A DNA stretch of 29,338 nucleotides, from positions 1 to 29,338 of the forward strand of contig DFOA01000026.1 of assembly GCA_002381185.1 (NCBI GenBank), written 5' to 3'. The DNA comes from Firmicutes bacterium UBA3553. Its GTDB lineage: Bacteria > Bacillota > Clostridia > Tissierellales > Sedimentibacteraceae. Below the pieces are notes generated by a model. The model did not search any database. It was given only the letters and a program-made list of their open reading frames with translations, and was not told the origin of the DNA. Shown here one piece after another: positions 1-6,599 of this stretch (its first letter is position 1; the number at the start of each line of letters is the position of its first letter). A program made the position numbers and the translations under genes.

Positions 1-195
1 AAAAATCCCTATAAATTCCCATTCTTCTCGTTTCTCTATATAGGACTTATAATATTCAACCTGAGCAACATAGGAAGTATGTTGTTTGCTAGAATCAGTA
101 CTGACCCTACAGTAGGCGCATGCTCTTTTCTTCGGTCTTAATTCCTGTAATACTTTCTGTCTTACAGGCTCTATTTTCATTACCTTTTTAGCCAT
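1..195 (-). CDS. Large serine recombinase, N-terminus only (runs off left edge)
   Basis: The 65 visible codons encode the start of a serine-recombinase catalytic domain. The motif CAYCRVSTD carries the expected catalytic serine at about residue 32, and QVEYYKSYI with the following WEFIGIF matches the early resolvase fold of large clostridial integrases. These enzymes cut and religate DNA at att sites through a covalent phosphoserine link. The ATG at 193-195 is preceded by GGAAAGGAG about 8 nt upstream, so the start is secure. The gene is transcribed leftward, downstream of the SHOCT-like gene, and its remainder lies outside the window. Its presence marks an integrative element (ICE, transposon or prophage). 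The family call is firm from the motif; the element type is inference. Confidence 0.9.
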   Translation of the reverse strand, partial: MAKKVMKIEPVRQKVLQELRPKKRACAYCRVSTDSSKQHTSYVAQVEYYKSYIEKREEWEFIGIF

Positions 196-276
196 ATGAT
201 TTCTTCTCCTTTCCGGGAATTAACTCCCTTGTTAGCAACACACAATACTCCAAATATCATGAGAAAGCAAGTGTTT

Positions 277-489
277 TTACACATATACTTTTGCAAGAAA
301 GGGAGAAAAAGTTTGTAAATTCAAATTGTCTATTTTTTCATATTCAACTTCTGTGACAATCCCTTTGTAAAGCAGTATCTTCAACATCTTCTGAGCCATC
401 TTATATTGAACTTCCTGCTTAGTTTGCTCCTTTGTCATCTCATACTCTTTCGAAGCTTCTGCTCCGATTTTATATATATCAAATCCCAT
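277..489 (-). CDS. Small SHOCT-like protein of the recombinase module
   Basis: This 70-aa protein has a charged N-terminus and a C-terminal half, KMLKILLYKGIVTEVEYEKI, with the SHOCT-like pattern of a short amphipathic helix, a glycine, then 'I(V)T..EYE'. Similar short proteins often sit immediately upstream of large serine recombinases in clostridial mobile elements. Their role is unknown; SHOCT domains are thought to mediate oligomerisation. The ATG at 487-489 has AAGGAG about 8 nt upstream; an internal ATG (MTKEQ) has no better site. It lies 81 nt upstream of the recombinase start and is probably cotranscribed with it. The family assignment rests on pattern only. Confidence 0.7.
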   Translation of the reverse strand: MGFDIYKIGAEASKEYEMTKEQTKQEVQYKMAQKMLKILLYKGIVTEVEYEKIDNLNLQTFSPFLAKVYV

Positions 490-541
490 TTTTCAGACTC
501 CTTCTATGTCATCTATATTCATACTTAATCTCACAAAAATA

Positions 542-600
542 GGGATTACCTTACTGAATTGTCCGCTAATGCTAAAACCAAAAAAATAAAGTAATCCCCA
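542..600 (-). terminator. Candidate large-loop terminator upstream of the SHOCT gene
   Basis: On the minus strand GGGATTACTTTA pairs with TAAGGTAATCCC (12 bp with one G-T wobble) and is followed directly by TATTTTTG. The loop of about 35 nt contains the stop codon of the 53-codon reading frame at 572-733. It could terminate or attenuate transcription before the SHOCT and recombinase genes. The large loop makes it weaker than a canonical terminator. Confidence 0.4.
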
Positions 601-733
601 TTGCTTCTGACATCAAGTCAGTTCTCTTCATTTTTGTTTGTACTTTATTTGACACTACTTCCCAAGTACAAAAGTCTTGTATAAACAAAACATAGGGCAA
701 TTTCATAAACTGAAGTAAGTTAAACTTCATCAT
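572..733 (-). CDS. Possible 53-aa small protein
   Basis: An ATG-ATG start follows an excellent GGAGGAGG site about 10 nt upstream and opens a 53-codon frame (start MMKFNLLQF, end ITLFFWF). A second minus-strand frame, ending PAEIPEEVRIL, stops with TGA overlapping the first ATG (ATGA), which resembles translational coupling. The protein has no family I recognise. It may be a real small gene of the mobile element or a chance frame. It is supported mainly by the ribosome binding site. Confidence 0.3.
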   Translation of the reverse strand: MMKFNLLQFMKLPYVLFIQDFCTWEVVSNKVQTKMKRTDLMSEAMGITLFFWF

Positions 734-1069
734 AGGATTCTAACCTCCTCCGGGATCTCCGCAGGCTGCCCCCATTGCGATGTCTGTGGCTGGGCAGAAG
801 TATCATTGTAGACTGATGAGGTCATTGCGAAACAATCGAACTTTTTTAAACAGAAGTTTTAACAATATTGTTTTTAGGTCAGACGGGTCCGCTCGCACCT
901 TAACATGGCCGCTTTTATAAAATCAGAAGATAAAAAATCCACTTACATGGATTCAGGTTCTGACTTTACAGATGGTCTTGGCGCATCTACCTGTGTCGCT
1001 TGTCCTTTTCAGGCTCATCAGTTAACGTATTTATAAAATTGGATATACAATTTTCAAAGTACTTTTGAG
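734..1069. other. Gene-poor stretch within the mobile element
   Basis: No convincing gene is present. On the minus strand one frame contains protein-like pieces (TSSVYNDTSAQPQTSQWG and DFLSSDFIKAAMLRCER) broken by stop codons. This may be a decayed small gene, or a 29-codon frame from an ATG near 820 that ends at the ATGA overlap at 730-733. The stretch is richer in G+C than its surroundings and may hold a structured RNA. Nothing is assignable with confidence. Confidence 0.35.
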
Positions 1070-1115
1070 TGGATAAAAATACCCTCTCACTTACTTCCAC
1101 GTTAAGCGAGAGGGT
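1070..1115 (-). terminator. Rho-independent terminator of the sigma-like gene
   Basis: ACCCTCTC (1081-1088) pairs with GAGAGGGT (1108-1115). After one mismatch the stem continues CTTA/TAAG, around a 9-nt loop. On the minus strand the stem is followed by TATTTTTATCC. It lies 16 nt past the stop of the gene at 1132-1581. Confidence 0.75.
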
Positions 1116-1131
1116 TGCACACCTTAGAATT

Positions 1132-1581
1132 TTATTTTTTTAAAATATTTTCTAACTTTTTTAATATTCTTATTTTCCTTTTATGAATTGCATTATGATA
1201 TACACCTTTAACTTCCGCATATTCTCTTTCTGTCATTCCTTCGTAAAAGAGAGCCGTAATCAGTTCATGTTCTTCTTTAGTCAGAAGGTTTAAGGCCTCA
1301 AGAAGTTTACTAATCATAACAGCCTTAATTGCTATTTCTTCAACATTGGCATCTTCATCGTAAAATTGAACATCTGCTTCAATGAGACGTTCTAGGGAGT
1401 CCTCTCTGCTTTGGATAAAAAATGCTTTCTGTTTTTCTTCATCAACTATAAATTTCTCTACTTTAAGATCATATTCGTGATATAGAAGCTTTCTTTCTCC
1501 CTGTCTTAATAAAGCAATTACTTCTTCACTTGCTTCCGGGTACATCTTTCTGTAATTTGGTATTCTTTTTTCTTTAGCCAT
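1132..1581 (-). CDS. Sigma-70 region-4-like protein of a mobile element
   Basis: This is a 149-aa protein whose last third resembles sigma region 4: LTKEEHELITALFYEGMTER, a linker, then a helix with HNAIHKRKIRILKKL, a helix-turn-helix ending in a basic recognition segment. The N-terminal half is charged and shows no clear sigma region 2. Short proteins of this type are common in conjugative elements of Firmicutes, where they act as sigma-like activators. The ATG at 1579-1581 uses GGAGG 9 nt upstream, and that GGAGG is base-paired in a long hairpin (1591-1642), so translation may be controlled. It lies between the ArpU-like gene upstream and a clear terminator downstream. Confidence 0.75.
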   Translation of the reverse strand: MAKEKRIPNYRKMYPEASEEVIALLRQGERKLLYHEYDLKVEKFIVDEEKQKAFFIQSREDSLERLIEADVQFYDEDANVEEIAIKAVMISKLLEALNLLTKEEHELITALFYEGMTEREYAEVKGVYHNAIHKRKIRILKKLENILKK

Positions 1582-1590
1582 CTGGCTTTT

Positions 1591-1642
1591 CCTCCGTTTT
1601 CTGATGTTTGAATTTCATTTGTTTCAACATCAGAAAAGGAGG
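1591..1642 (-). promoter_or_regulatory. Shine-Dalgarno-sequestering hairpin before the sigma-like gene
   Basis: On the minus strand CCTCC-TTTTCTGATGTT pairs with AACATCAGAAAA-C-GGAGG, giving a 12-bp plus 5-bp stem with a single bulged base around a 17-nt loop. The 3' arm holds the only good ribosome binding site (GGAGG, 1591-1595) of the gene starting at 1581. The fold would hide that site, so it is a candidate translational switch (thermosensor, RNA- or protein-opened). No poly-U tail follows, which argues against a terminator. Confidence 0.6.
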
Positions 1643-1704
1643 GGATCTACACTTGATTTGTGGGCCTTGCACCAACTTTCTCATCTTTCCTCCAAAAAAT
1701 AGGC

Positions 1705-1743
1705 AAAGAAAAAGCCGGAAGTAACATTTCTGTTACTCCCGGC
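1705..1743 (-). terminator. Rho-independent terminator downstream of the ArpU-like gene
   Basis: GCCGGAAGTAAC (1714-1725) pairs with GTTACTCCCGGC (1732-1743), 12 positions with one mismatch around a 6-nt loop. On the minus strand it is followed by TTTTTCTTT. It sits about 190 nt after the stop of the 1931-2500 gene. The intervening 1744-1930 contains further short G/C-rich inverted repeats (near 1765-1805) but no gene. Confidence 0.65.
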
Positions 1744-1930
1744 CTAATTGCCTTATTATTAAAAAAGGGGATAAAAATAGCCCCGACATTAAATAACGCC
1801 GAGGCAATTTCACTTGCAAAATTTTATTTTATAGATACCCCATATTAAATATTATAGAGTATTAAGAGTTGAAAGTCCGTACACGCTTTATCCGTACTTG
1901 GTTCGCATTTTGTTCACATTATGTTCACAC

Positions 1931-2500
1931 TTAGACTAAGTTTGCTTCGCAAAATGTATTTTCGAAAACATTTTCACTGTTTTCGATAAAAATAGCCTTA
2001 TATTTGGGAAGAGCATATCCCCATAATGCTATACCAAATAATTTGATTGCTTCTTTTTTCTTCATATAAAAACTTGTCCTCTCTAAAGAAAGACATTCTA
2101 ATATCTCCTGCTCATTCATTGAAATTGCATTGACATAACATTTGGACAATATTTCATGATAGAGTTTTCCATTAGTGTGATACTCATAAATCTTTAGCAT
2201 CGCTGTATCTATTAACTCTATAATCCAAGAGGTTTCAAAAACACAGGACATTTTATTTTTAAATTCTTCTTTTTGTTCAGTTGGCGCAAAATCATTTAAA
2301 TAAGTTAGTGCTACATTTAAATCTTGGCTATAATAGGATTCACATACTTCTCTCACATAATCAACTTCTTGTATTGTTTTCCATACAACATCTCTGTAAA
2401 TTTCAAGAAGTAGTTTTGATTTGTGAAAAACTTGTTCTTCATCAAAATGCATTCCATCATACATAAGAGAAATGCTTTTCATTGCTTTTGTCTTTCTCAT
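1931..2500 (-). CDS. ArpU/late-regulator-like protein
   Basis: This 189-aa helical protein has near its C-terminus a segment, SLERTSFYMKKKEAIKLFG, resembling the 'sRstFyrrKkeAi.llG' helix-turn-helix of phage ArpU-like late regulators, followed by the typical ALWGYALP. The rest is helical with no catalytic motif. It is probably a DNA-binding activator of the mobile element. The ATG at 2500 has GGAGG 6 nt upstream and a perfect consensus promoter at 2627-2655, so it is likely expressed strongly unless repressed by the divergent XRE protein. The family call is from the C-terminal pattern; the function is inference. Confidence 0.55.
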   Translation of the reverse strand: MRKTKAMKSISLMYDGMHFDEEQVFHKSKLLLEIYRDVVWKTIQEVDYVREVCESYYSQDLNVALTYLNDFAPTEQKEEFKNKMSCVFETSWIIELIDTAMLKIYEYHTNGKLYHEILSKCYVNAISMNEQEILECLSLERTSFYMKKKEAIKLFGIALWGYALPKYKAIFIENSENVFENTFCEANLV

Positions 2501-2569
2501 AATAGTCCTCCGTTAATTTTATTGGGTCATATTAAGGTATTTAAATTTTTTACACACCGTACTTTTTTG

Positions 2570-2598
2570 TTGACAAGATGTGAAGATTGCATTAATAT
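2570..2598 (+). promoter_or_regulatory. Promoter for the XRE-ImmA pair
   Basis: TTGACA at 2570-2575, a 17-bp spacer, and TAATAT at 2593-2598, reading toward the XRE gene at 2708. The spacer contains TGAAGAT-TGCATT, which recurs as TGAAGAT-ATAT-TGCATT at 2633-2649 within the opposing promoter. These are candidate operator half-sites shared by both promoters. Confidence 0.55.
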
Positions 2599-2626
2599 CT
2601 ATATGTAGTTATTCTTCATATTTAAC

Positions 2627-2655
2627 ATTATATGAAGATATATTGCATTTGTCAA
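2627..2655 (-). promoter_or_regulatory. Perfect consensus promoter for the ArpU-like gene
   Basis: The minus strand reads TTGACA (2655-2650), exactly 17 bp, then TATAAT (2632-2627), an exact sigma-A consensus. It drives the leftward genes at 2500 and below. The two opposing promoters interleave within 90 bp, a typical lysogeny-type switch. Confidence 0.75.
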
Positions 2656-2673
2656 TAGAATTTAAATATGATT

Positions 2674-2692
2674 TGTGCATTTAATTTGCACA
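2674..2692. promoter_or_regulatory. Inverted repeat, candidate XRE operator
   Basis: TGTGCA-N7-TGCACA lies between the promoters and the ribosome binding site of the XRE gene. The position suggests an autoregulatory operator or a small leader hairpin. Assignment to the XRE protein is inferred from proximity alone. Confidence 0.45.
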
Positions 2693-2707
2693 TAAAAGGA
2701 GGCTACT

Positions 2708-3130
2708 ATGAAATTCGGTGATAAACTCAGAGACTTGAGAAAAGAAAAGGGACTAAATCAAACAGAGCTTGGAAAAGAAATCGGTGTATCACTACGTACT
2801 ATTATAAGCTATGAAACCGGCAAGAGTTATCCCAAAAAAAGAGAAATTTACTCAAAGTTAGCAGAATATTTTGATATTGATATAAACTTTCTCCTTACTG
2901 AAGACGAAGTATTTATTACTGAGGCAAAAGATAAATACGGAAGTCGTGGTGCAAAACAAGCTGCAGAATTGGTGGCTGAAATAGGTGGATTATTTGCTGG
3001 TGGTGAATTATCAGAATCTGATAAAGATGCTATTATGCGCTCTCTTCAGCAGGCTTATTGGGATGCCAAGGAAGAAAATAAAAAGTACACTCCTAAAAAA
3101 TATAGATTAGATGACGATAATAATAAATAA
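2708..3130 (+). CDS. XRE-family repressor
   Basis: This 140-aa protein has an N-terminal helix-turn-helix of the Cro/C1 type (residues about 6-60: LRDLRKEKGLNQTELGKEIG, then SLRTIISYETGKS). A helical C-terminal half probably dimerises. The ATG is preceded by AAGGAGG at 5 nt. The gene is divergent from the leftward mobile-element genes and is followed 38 nt later by an ImmA-like metallopeptidase. This arrangement is known from ICEBs1 (ImmR/ImmA), in which the peptidase cleaves the repressor to induce the element. It probably represses the 2627-2655 promoter and controls its own. Confidence 0.9.
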   Translation: MKFGDKLRDLRKEKGLNQTELGKEIGVSLRTIISYETGKSYPKKREIYSKLAEYFDIDINFLLTEDEVFITEAKDKYGSRGAKQAAELVAEIGGLFAGGELSESDKDAIMRSLQQAYWDAKEENKKYTPKKYRLDDDNNK

Positions 3131-3168
3131 GTCCAATTTTTTTACTACAATAACAGGGGAATAGTAGA

Positions 3169-3726
3169 TTGTTTATAGGGGGTGCTGCTTTGATTGACTC
3201 TTTCAGAATATATAAGAAAGCAAATGCTCTTGTCAAATGTATAGGGACAAGGGATACCAGACAGATTGCCAATGAGCTTGGTATCAAAATTTATTATGAG
3301 AGTTACGATGACTTACTTGGCATGTATACCTATCGTTGGAAGCAACGTGTGATTTTTATTAATAATAATTTAGATGACCACATGCTCCAGATGGTATTAG
3401 CTCACGAAATCGGTCATGATATTTTTCATAGAAAATTAGCTAGTAATGGTCTTAAGGAATTTGAGCTTTTCGATATGAAAAACACTACTGAATATGAAGC
3501 AAATATATTTTGTTCTCATCTGTTAATTGACAATGATGAGGTATTAACTCTAGCGCGAGATGGTTATGATATAGTGCAGATTTCAAGCATGTTAAATTCA
3601 CATATTAATCTGCTACTGATAAAAATGCAGGAAATGAATAAAATGGGAAGTGACTTTAACGTACCTTATCGTCCTGAAGGTAATTTTTTGAAGAAGATAA
3701 AAGTGTTAAACCCTGTCAATAGGTAG
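3169..3726 (+). CDS. ImmA/IrrE-type metallopeptidase
   Basis: The protein is 185 aa from TTG at 3169. It carries the zinc-protease motif VLAHEIGHD (HEXXH, H79/E80/H83), then TEYEANIFCSHLLI, which supplies the distal acidic ligand typical of the ImmA/IrrE (DUF955) family. Such enzymes cleave the partner XRE repressor after DNA damage or quorum signals. Two starts are possible: TTG 3169 (AGGGGA 9 nt upstream) and TTG 3190 (GGGGGTG about 6 nt upstream, giving 178 aa); I cannot choose firmly. It forms an operon with the XRE gene and ends inside a strong terminator whose loop contains the stop codon. Confidence 0.9.
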   Translation: MFIGGAALIDSFRIYKKANALVKCIGTRDTRQIANELGIKIYYESYDDLLGMYTYRWKQRVIFINNNLDDHMLQMVLAHEIGHDIFHRKLASNGLKEFELFDMKNTTEYEANIFCSHLLIDNDEVLTLARDGYDIVQISSMLNSHINLLLIKMQEMNKMGSDFNVPYRPEGNFLKKIKVLNPVNR

Positions 3727-3745
3727 CTTGACAGGGTTTGTTCAA
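3708..3745 (+). terminator. Terminator of the XRE-ImmA operon
   Basis: AAACCCTGTCAA (3708-3719) pairs perfectly with TTGACAGGGTTT (3728-3739) around an 8-nt loop that contains the TAG stop codon. A short T-rich tail follows. The stem overlaps the last codons of the metallopeptidase gene. Confidence 0.75.
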
Positions 3746-3778
3746 TATTTTAAGTTAAGATAGCATCAACCATGTACA

Positions 3779-3959
3779 TTAAAATTTCCTAAAGAATCTA
3801 TTTATATCATCTATTTTTCCATCTTTTCAATTACATTGATTGTGTATATTTAGTTCAGGTGGAAGTGTCCATCCTTCTGGTTCCAACTTATCTATGAGTA
3901 CATCTAAAGTTTTGTCAAACTACTTTAGACTTTCTGCTGTCTTTTTTCGATACACAACT
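3779..3959 (-). pseudogene. Decayed gene fragment
   Basis: One minus-strand frame reads YRKKTAESLK, stop, FDKTLDVLIDKLEPEGWTLP, PELNIHNQCN, stop, KDGKIDDINRFFRKF, stop. The composition is protein-like but two stop codons interrupt it and no start or ribosome binding site is visible. It looks like the C-terminal remnant of a gene whose front is lost. I do not recognise the family. It marks scarred DNA between the mobile-element genes and the ABC transporter operon. Confidence 0.4.
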
Positions 3960-4068
3960 TACAATTATTTATGAAATTATTAGTCATACTAACACCGATT
4001 CTACAGCTTTCTATTTATTAGTAGTATTAATAAGTTGAAGAATTGTTCCCTATAATTTGAGACTATAT

Positions 4069-4791
4069 TTAATATTCCTTTTTTTCAAAAGATATTAAAC
4101 CAGCAGCAAAAAATATCAAAATATATCCTATCAATAAAATTAAAATATTAAATATATTTGCTAATGGCATTGAAGCTCCAATAAACAATTTATACCAACC
4201 CGTATGCGATGTAAATAACATTGGAGAAATGTTAGAAAATATTATTCCGATTACAACAATTGCCATATAGCTAAATACAGACATCATTACAGTGCTTGAA
4301 CTGTTTTTGCACAACTGTGAAATAACTGCTGAAAATAGAATAATAGTAAAAATCGGAACAATTGATACTGCATAAGATAAAGTTATTTCCCATATATTTG
4401 CCAATCCTTCAAAATTGAGTAGAATACTATAAATCATACTGGATAAATAACCAATTAATAATGATGTTATAGAGTATATAAATATTGCTAATATTTTTGA
4501 AGAAAAAATTTTAATTCTGCTAATAGGTCTAGTGAGTATCGCCTTAATAGATCCATTTTCTTGCTCTGCAGTAAATAAATCAGCTGCTGCCATAGCAATC
4601 ATCAACGGCAGTATGAATCCAGTTATAGTAGACAACACTACAAGAGATGAATTTGTTGAAACATTTCCTAATGTACTAAGCATATTTATACCAATGCTTA
4701 AAAAAAATGTTAGTACAATCAAAACCTGATATTTTTTTCTGCTCATTAATTTAATAAATTCATTTCTTACTCCGGCTTTTATGATATTCAT
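4069..4791 (-). CDS. ABC-2 type permease (BcrB/lantibiotic-immunity like)
   Basis: This 240-aa integral membrane protein has about six hydrophobic segments (near residues 20-42, 50-73, 95-128, 137-162, 168-190 and 203-236). Between segments 2 and 3 is the ABC-2 hallmark EQENGSIKAILTRPISRIKI. It would form the membrane channel for the ATPase encoded just upstream; the ATG overlaps the ATPase stop (ATGA), so translation is coupled. Size and topology match BcrB/LanE/G-type subunits that expel peptide antibiotics. It is the last gene of the operon. The substrate is inferred from the neighbouring kinase-regulator pair. Confidence 0.85.
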   Translation of the reverse strand: MNIIKAGVRNEFIKLMSRKKYQVLIVLTFFLSIGINMLSTLGNVSTNSSLVVLSTITGFILPLMIAMAAADLFTAEQENGSIKAILTRPISRIKIFSSKILAIFIYSITSLLIGYLSSMIYSILLNFEGLANIWEITLSYAVSIVPIFTIILFSAVISQLCKNSSSTVMMSVFSYMAIVVIGIIFSNISPMLFTSHTGWYKLFIGASMPLANIFNILILLIGYILIFFAAGLISFEKKEY

Positions 4792-5513
4792 TTTAGTTTT
4801 TCCTTTCCACTTCCAATTGTATCAAGAAAGTAATTTTCTAATGTCTTGCTTTTTTCTTTTACTTCATCCATTGACGTTGCTTTAAGCAATATTCCATCTT
4901 TCATTATCGCAATTTTATTGCACATTAATTCTAATTCGTGGGCTAAATGACTAGATATTAAAAATGTTGTACCATGTATCTTAGCTTGTTTCATAATAAT
5001 TTCCCTAATGTCCACCATTCCTTCAATATCCAAACCATTTGCTGGTTCATCTAAAATAACAAGCTTTGGATTTGAAAGTAAGGCTAGGGCCAATCCTAGA
5101 CGTTGCTTCATACCTAAAGAAAATTCTTTTACTTTATCATTTTGATATTGCAACAATCCTGTTTGTTTTAGTATATCATCAATTCTGGGTGCTGTAATAT
5201 TTTGATAATAAGATGCTGCAATTTCAAGATTCTTTCTTGCACTCATATATTCATAAACAGCAGGATTTTCAATTAAACAGCCTATATGTTCAAGTGTATT
5301 TTCACCATCATCATTAACACTTCTGCCGAAAATTTGAACATCGCCCTCATCAGCACTTGATAATCCTGTGATTATTTTCATAGTTGTTGTTTTTCCTGAA
5401 CCATTTGGACCCAATAAACCAAAAATATCACCTTCATTAACTTCAAAGGAAATATCCTTAATTCCACGTCCATTTTTATAAATCTTTGTGAGGTTGTTAA
5501 TTTTAAGTACCAT
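4788..5513 (-). CDS. ABC transporter ATP-binding protein (BcrA-like)
   Basis: The protein is 241 aa from the ATG at 5511-5513, which has a near-perfect AAGGAGGTAAC site. The frame extends further upstream (MYLGWLATL...), but that part crosses an intercistronic palindrome and lacks a ribosome binding site. Walker A is GPNGSGKT (residues 35-42), the signature is FSLGMKQR, and Walker B is LVILDEPANGLD, followed by the switch histidine in SSHLAHE. It powers the permease encoded next. It is shorter than the usual BcrA of about 300 aa, lacking most of the C-terminal extension. With the secreted protein and the sensor system upstream, it probably serves envelope-antibiotic resistance. Confidence 0.9.
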   Translation of the reverse strand: MVLKINNLTKIYKNGRGIKDISFEVNEGDIFGLLGPNGSGKTTTMKIITGLSSADEGDVQIFGRSVNDDGENTLEHIGCLIENPAVYEYMSARKNLEIAASYYQNITAPRIDDILKQTGLLQYQNDKVKEFSLGMKQRLGLALALLSNPKLVILDEPANGLDIEGMVDIREIIMKQAKIHGTTFLISSHLAHELELMCNKIAIMKDGILLKATSMDEVKEKSKTLENYFLDTIGSGKEKLK

Positions 5514-5531
5514 GTTACCTCCTTGTATTAA

Positions 5532-5551
5532 TAGGGTGGCTAGCCACCCTA
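5532..5551 (-). promoter_or_regulatory. Intercistronic perfect palindrome
   Basis: TAGGGTGGCTAGCCACCCTA is a perfect 20-bp palindrome between the secreted-protein stop and the ribosome binding site of the ABC ATPase. As RNA it forms a tight hairpin with no U-tract. It could stabilise the upstream message or reduce read-through into the transporter genes. A protein-binding operator is an alternative. Confidence 0.5.
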
Positions 5552-5566
5552 AGTACATAATATAAA

Positions 5567-6451
5567 TTAATCTCTTTCTCCATGTTGACCTTCGAAGTCA
5601 AGAGCTTTGACTTCTTTTCCAGTTGTATCAATTGTATCTATAGCAGTGTTTCCTACATTAGTTATTTCAGCACTAACTAAAATAGATAGTTCATGTGAAA
5701 CACCATCAGCATCATTGCCTGTGATAACAATTGTAAACTCATTATTTTTTAGTGTATTTCCATCAACGGTCGCATTCATTGCTATTGATTTGACATCAAT
5801 ATTCGTAAGTTTTGGCACTGTATTCATTATGGATATCATGCTTTCATCAAAATTTCCACCTTCATTGCTAATGTTCTTATCAACTTTATCAATGTTTTCT
5901 GCAACTGCAGAAACAGCTAATCTAGCAAGTTCAGGAATTTGTGCACCTTCAAGATTTACGCTTATATTTTGACCATCTGTAACAAATTGATTTCTAACGT
6001 CACCAACTATAGTGTCTGTTAGCATTTCAGCCAACTTTACAGTGCTGCTGTTTGCCGAAAAGTCCTTTTCTTCATCTTTATTGTTGTCTTCATCTTTTTC
6101 GTCATCAACTGCACTATAATATGCGTCATCAGCTTTTACAATTAAGCTTCCAGCAGCTTCGCTAGTTTCATAAGTTTTAGTAGTTCCATCAATGTTAATA
6201 TTAGATTTTGATGAACTGCTTTCCTTATCAAGTTTTTGGATACTATTTCCTGATAAGATGATAGCACCATTGTCTTTCACTTCAAATTGTGCATCAACAG
6301 TTGCATTTTCAGTCAGCATGGTAGATTTCACTGCATCCTTATAGCTCTCATATCCAGAACCAGATGTGGCAAATGCTGTTACGCTGACAGATAATAGCAA
6401 ACAACCGGCTACAGCTGAAGCTGCAATTGCTTTAAATCCTCTTTTTTTCAT
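5567..6451 (-). CDS. Secreted protein of unknown function under two-component control
   Basis: The protein is 294 aa from the ATG at 6449-6451, placed 8 nt after GGAG. The GTG codon 9 nt upstream overlaps that site and is unlikely. A signal peptide is clear: basic MKKRGFK, a hydrophobic stretch AIAASAVAGCLLLSVSV, then a cleavage-like TAFAT. The mature part is rich in acidic and small residues, has a very acidic run near residue 120 (DDEKDEDNNKDEEKD) and no cysteine or catalytic motif. The predicted fold is beta-rich. The gene follows the kinase-regulator pair and precedes a BcrAB-like transporter, so it may bind a ligand or sense envelope stress. I do not recognise the family. Confidence 0.8.
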   Translation of the reverse strand: MKKRGFKAIAASAVAGCLLLSVSVTAFATSGSGYESYKDAVKSTMLTENATVDAQFEVKDNGAIILSGNSIQKLDKESSSSKSNINIDGTTKTYETSEAAGSLIVKADDAYYSAVDDEKDEDNNKDEEKDFSANSSTVKLAEMLTDTIVGDVRNQFVTDGQNISVNLEGAQIPELARLAVSAVAENIDKVDKNISNEGGNFDESMISIMNTVPKLTNIDVKSIAMNATVDGNTLKNNEFTIVITGNDADGVSHELSILVSAEITNVGNTAIDTIDTTGKEVKALDFEGQHGERD

Positions 6452-6521
6452 TTTGTTCACTCCTTTTTTTAGTCTGTTTTATTGTGCCCCAAAACCATCA
6501 ACACTTTAAACAGCTAAGTAT

Positions 6522-6577
6522 ATTATAGAAGTTAAAGATTTCTTTCCTATAAATAAGAAATAAACAAATTATAAATA
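6522..6577 (-). promoter_or_regulatory. Promoter with 11-bp-phased regulator repeats
   Basis: The minus strand has -10 TATAAT (6527-6522) with a poor -35 (AGGAAA at 6550-6545, 17-bp spacing). Immediately upstream are three TTTAT blocks at exact 11-bp intervals (6577-6573, 6566-6562, 6555-6551). Phased direct repeats beside a weak -35 are the usual binding arrangement for OmpR/PhoB-type activators. The regulator gene just upstream is the obvious candidate. It would drive the secreted protein and the ABC transporter. Confidence 0.55.
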
Positions 6578-6599
6578 TTTCTAAAAATACAAATAAAAA

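Noticed and set aside
997..1021. Hammerhead-ribozyme-like CTGATGA on the minus strand
   Set aside because: The conserved GAAA after stem II and the third stem could not be found, so the core is incomplete.
1660..1848. Rightward frame of 62 codons
   Set aside because: It spans a terminator hairpin and short inverted repeats and has no good ribosome binding site before its start.
5514..5558. Longer N-terminus (MYLGWLATL...) for the ABC ATPase
   Set aside because: It would be encoded by the palindrome and the spacer before it; the ATG at 5513 has a near-perfect ribosome binding site and aligns with the family start.
5607..5972. Rightward frame of 121 codons within the secreted-protein gene
   Set aside because: Antisense shadow of a gene with a clear signal peptide; no ribosome binding site.
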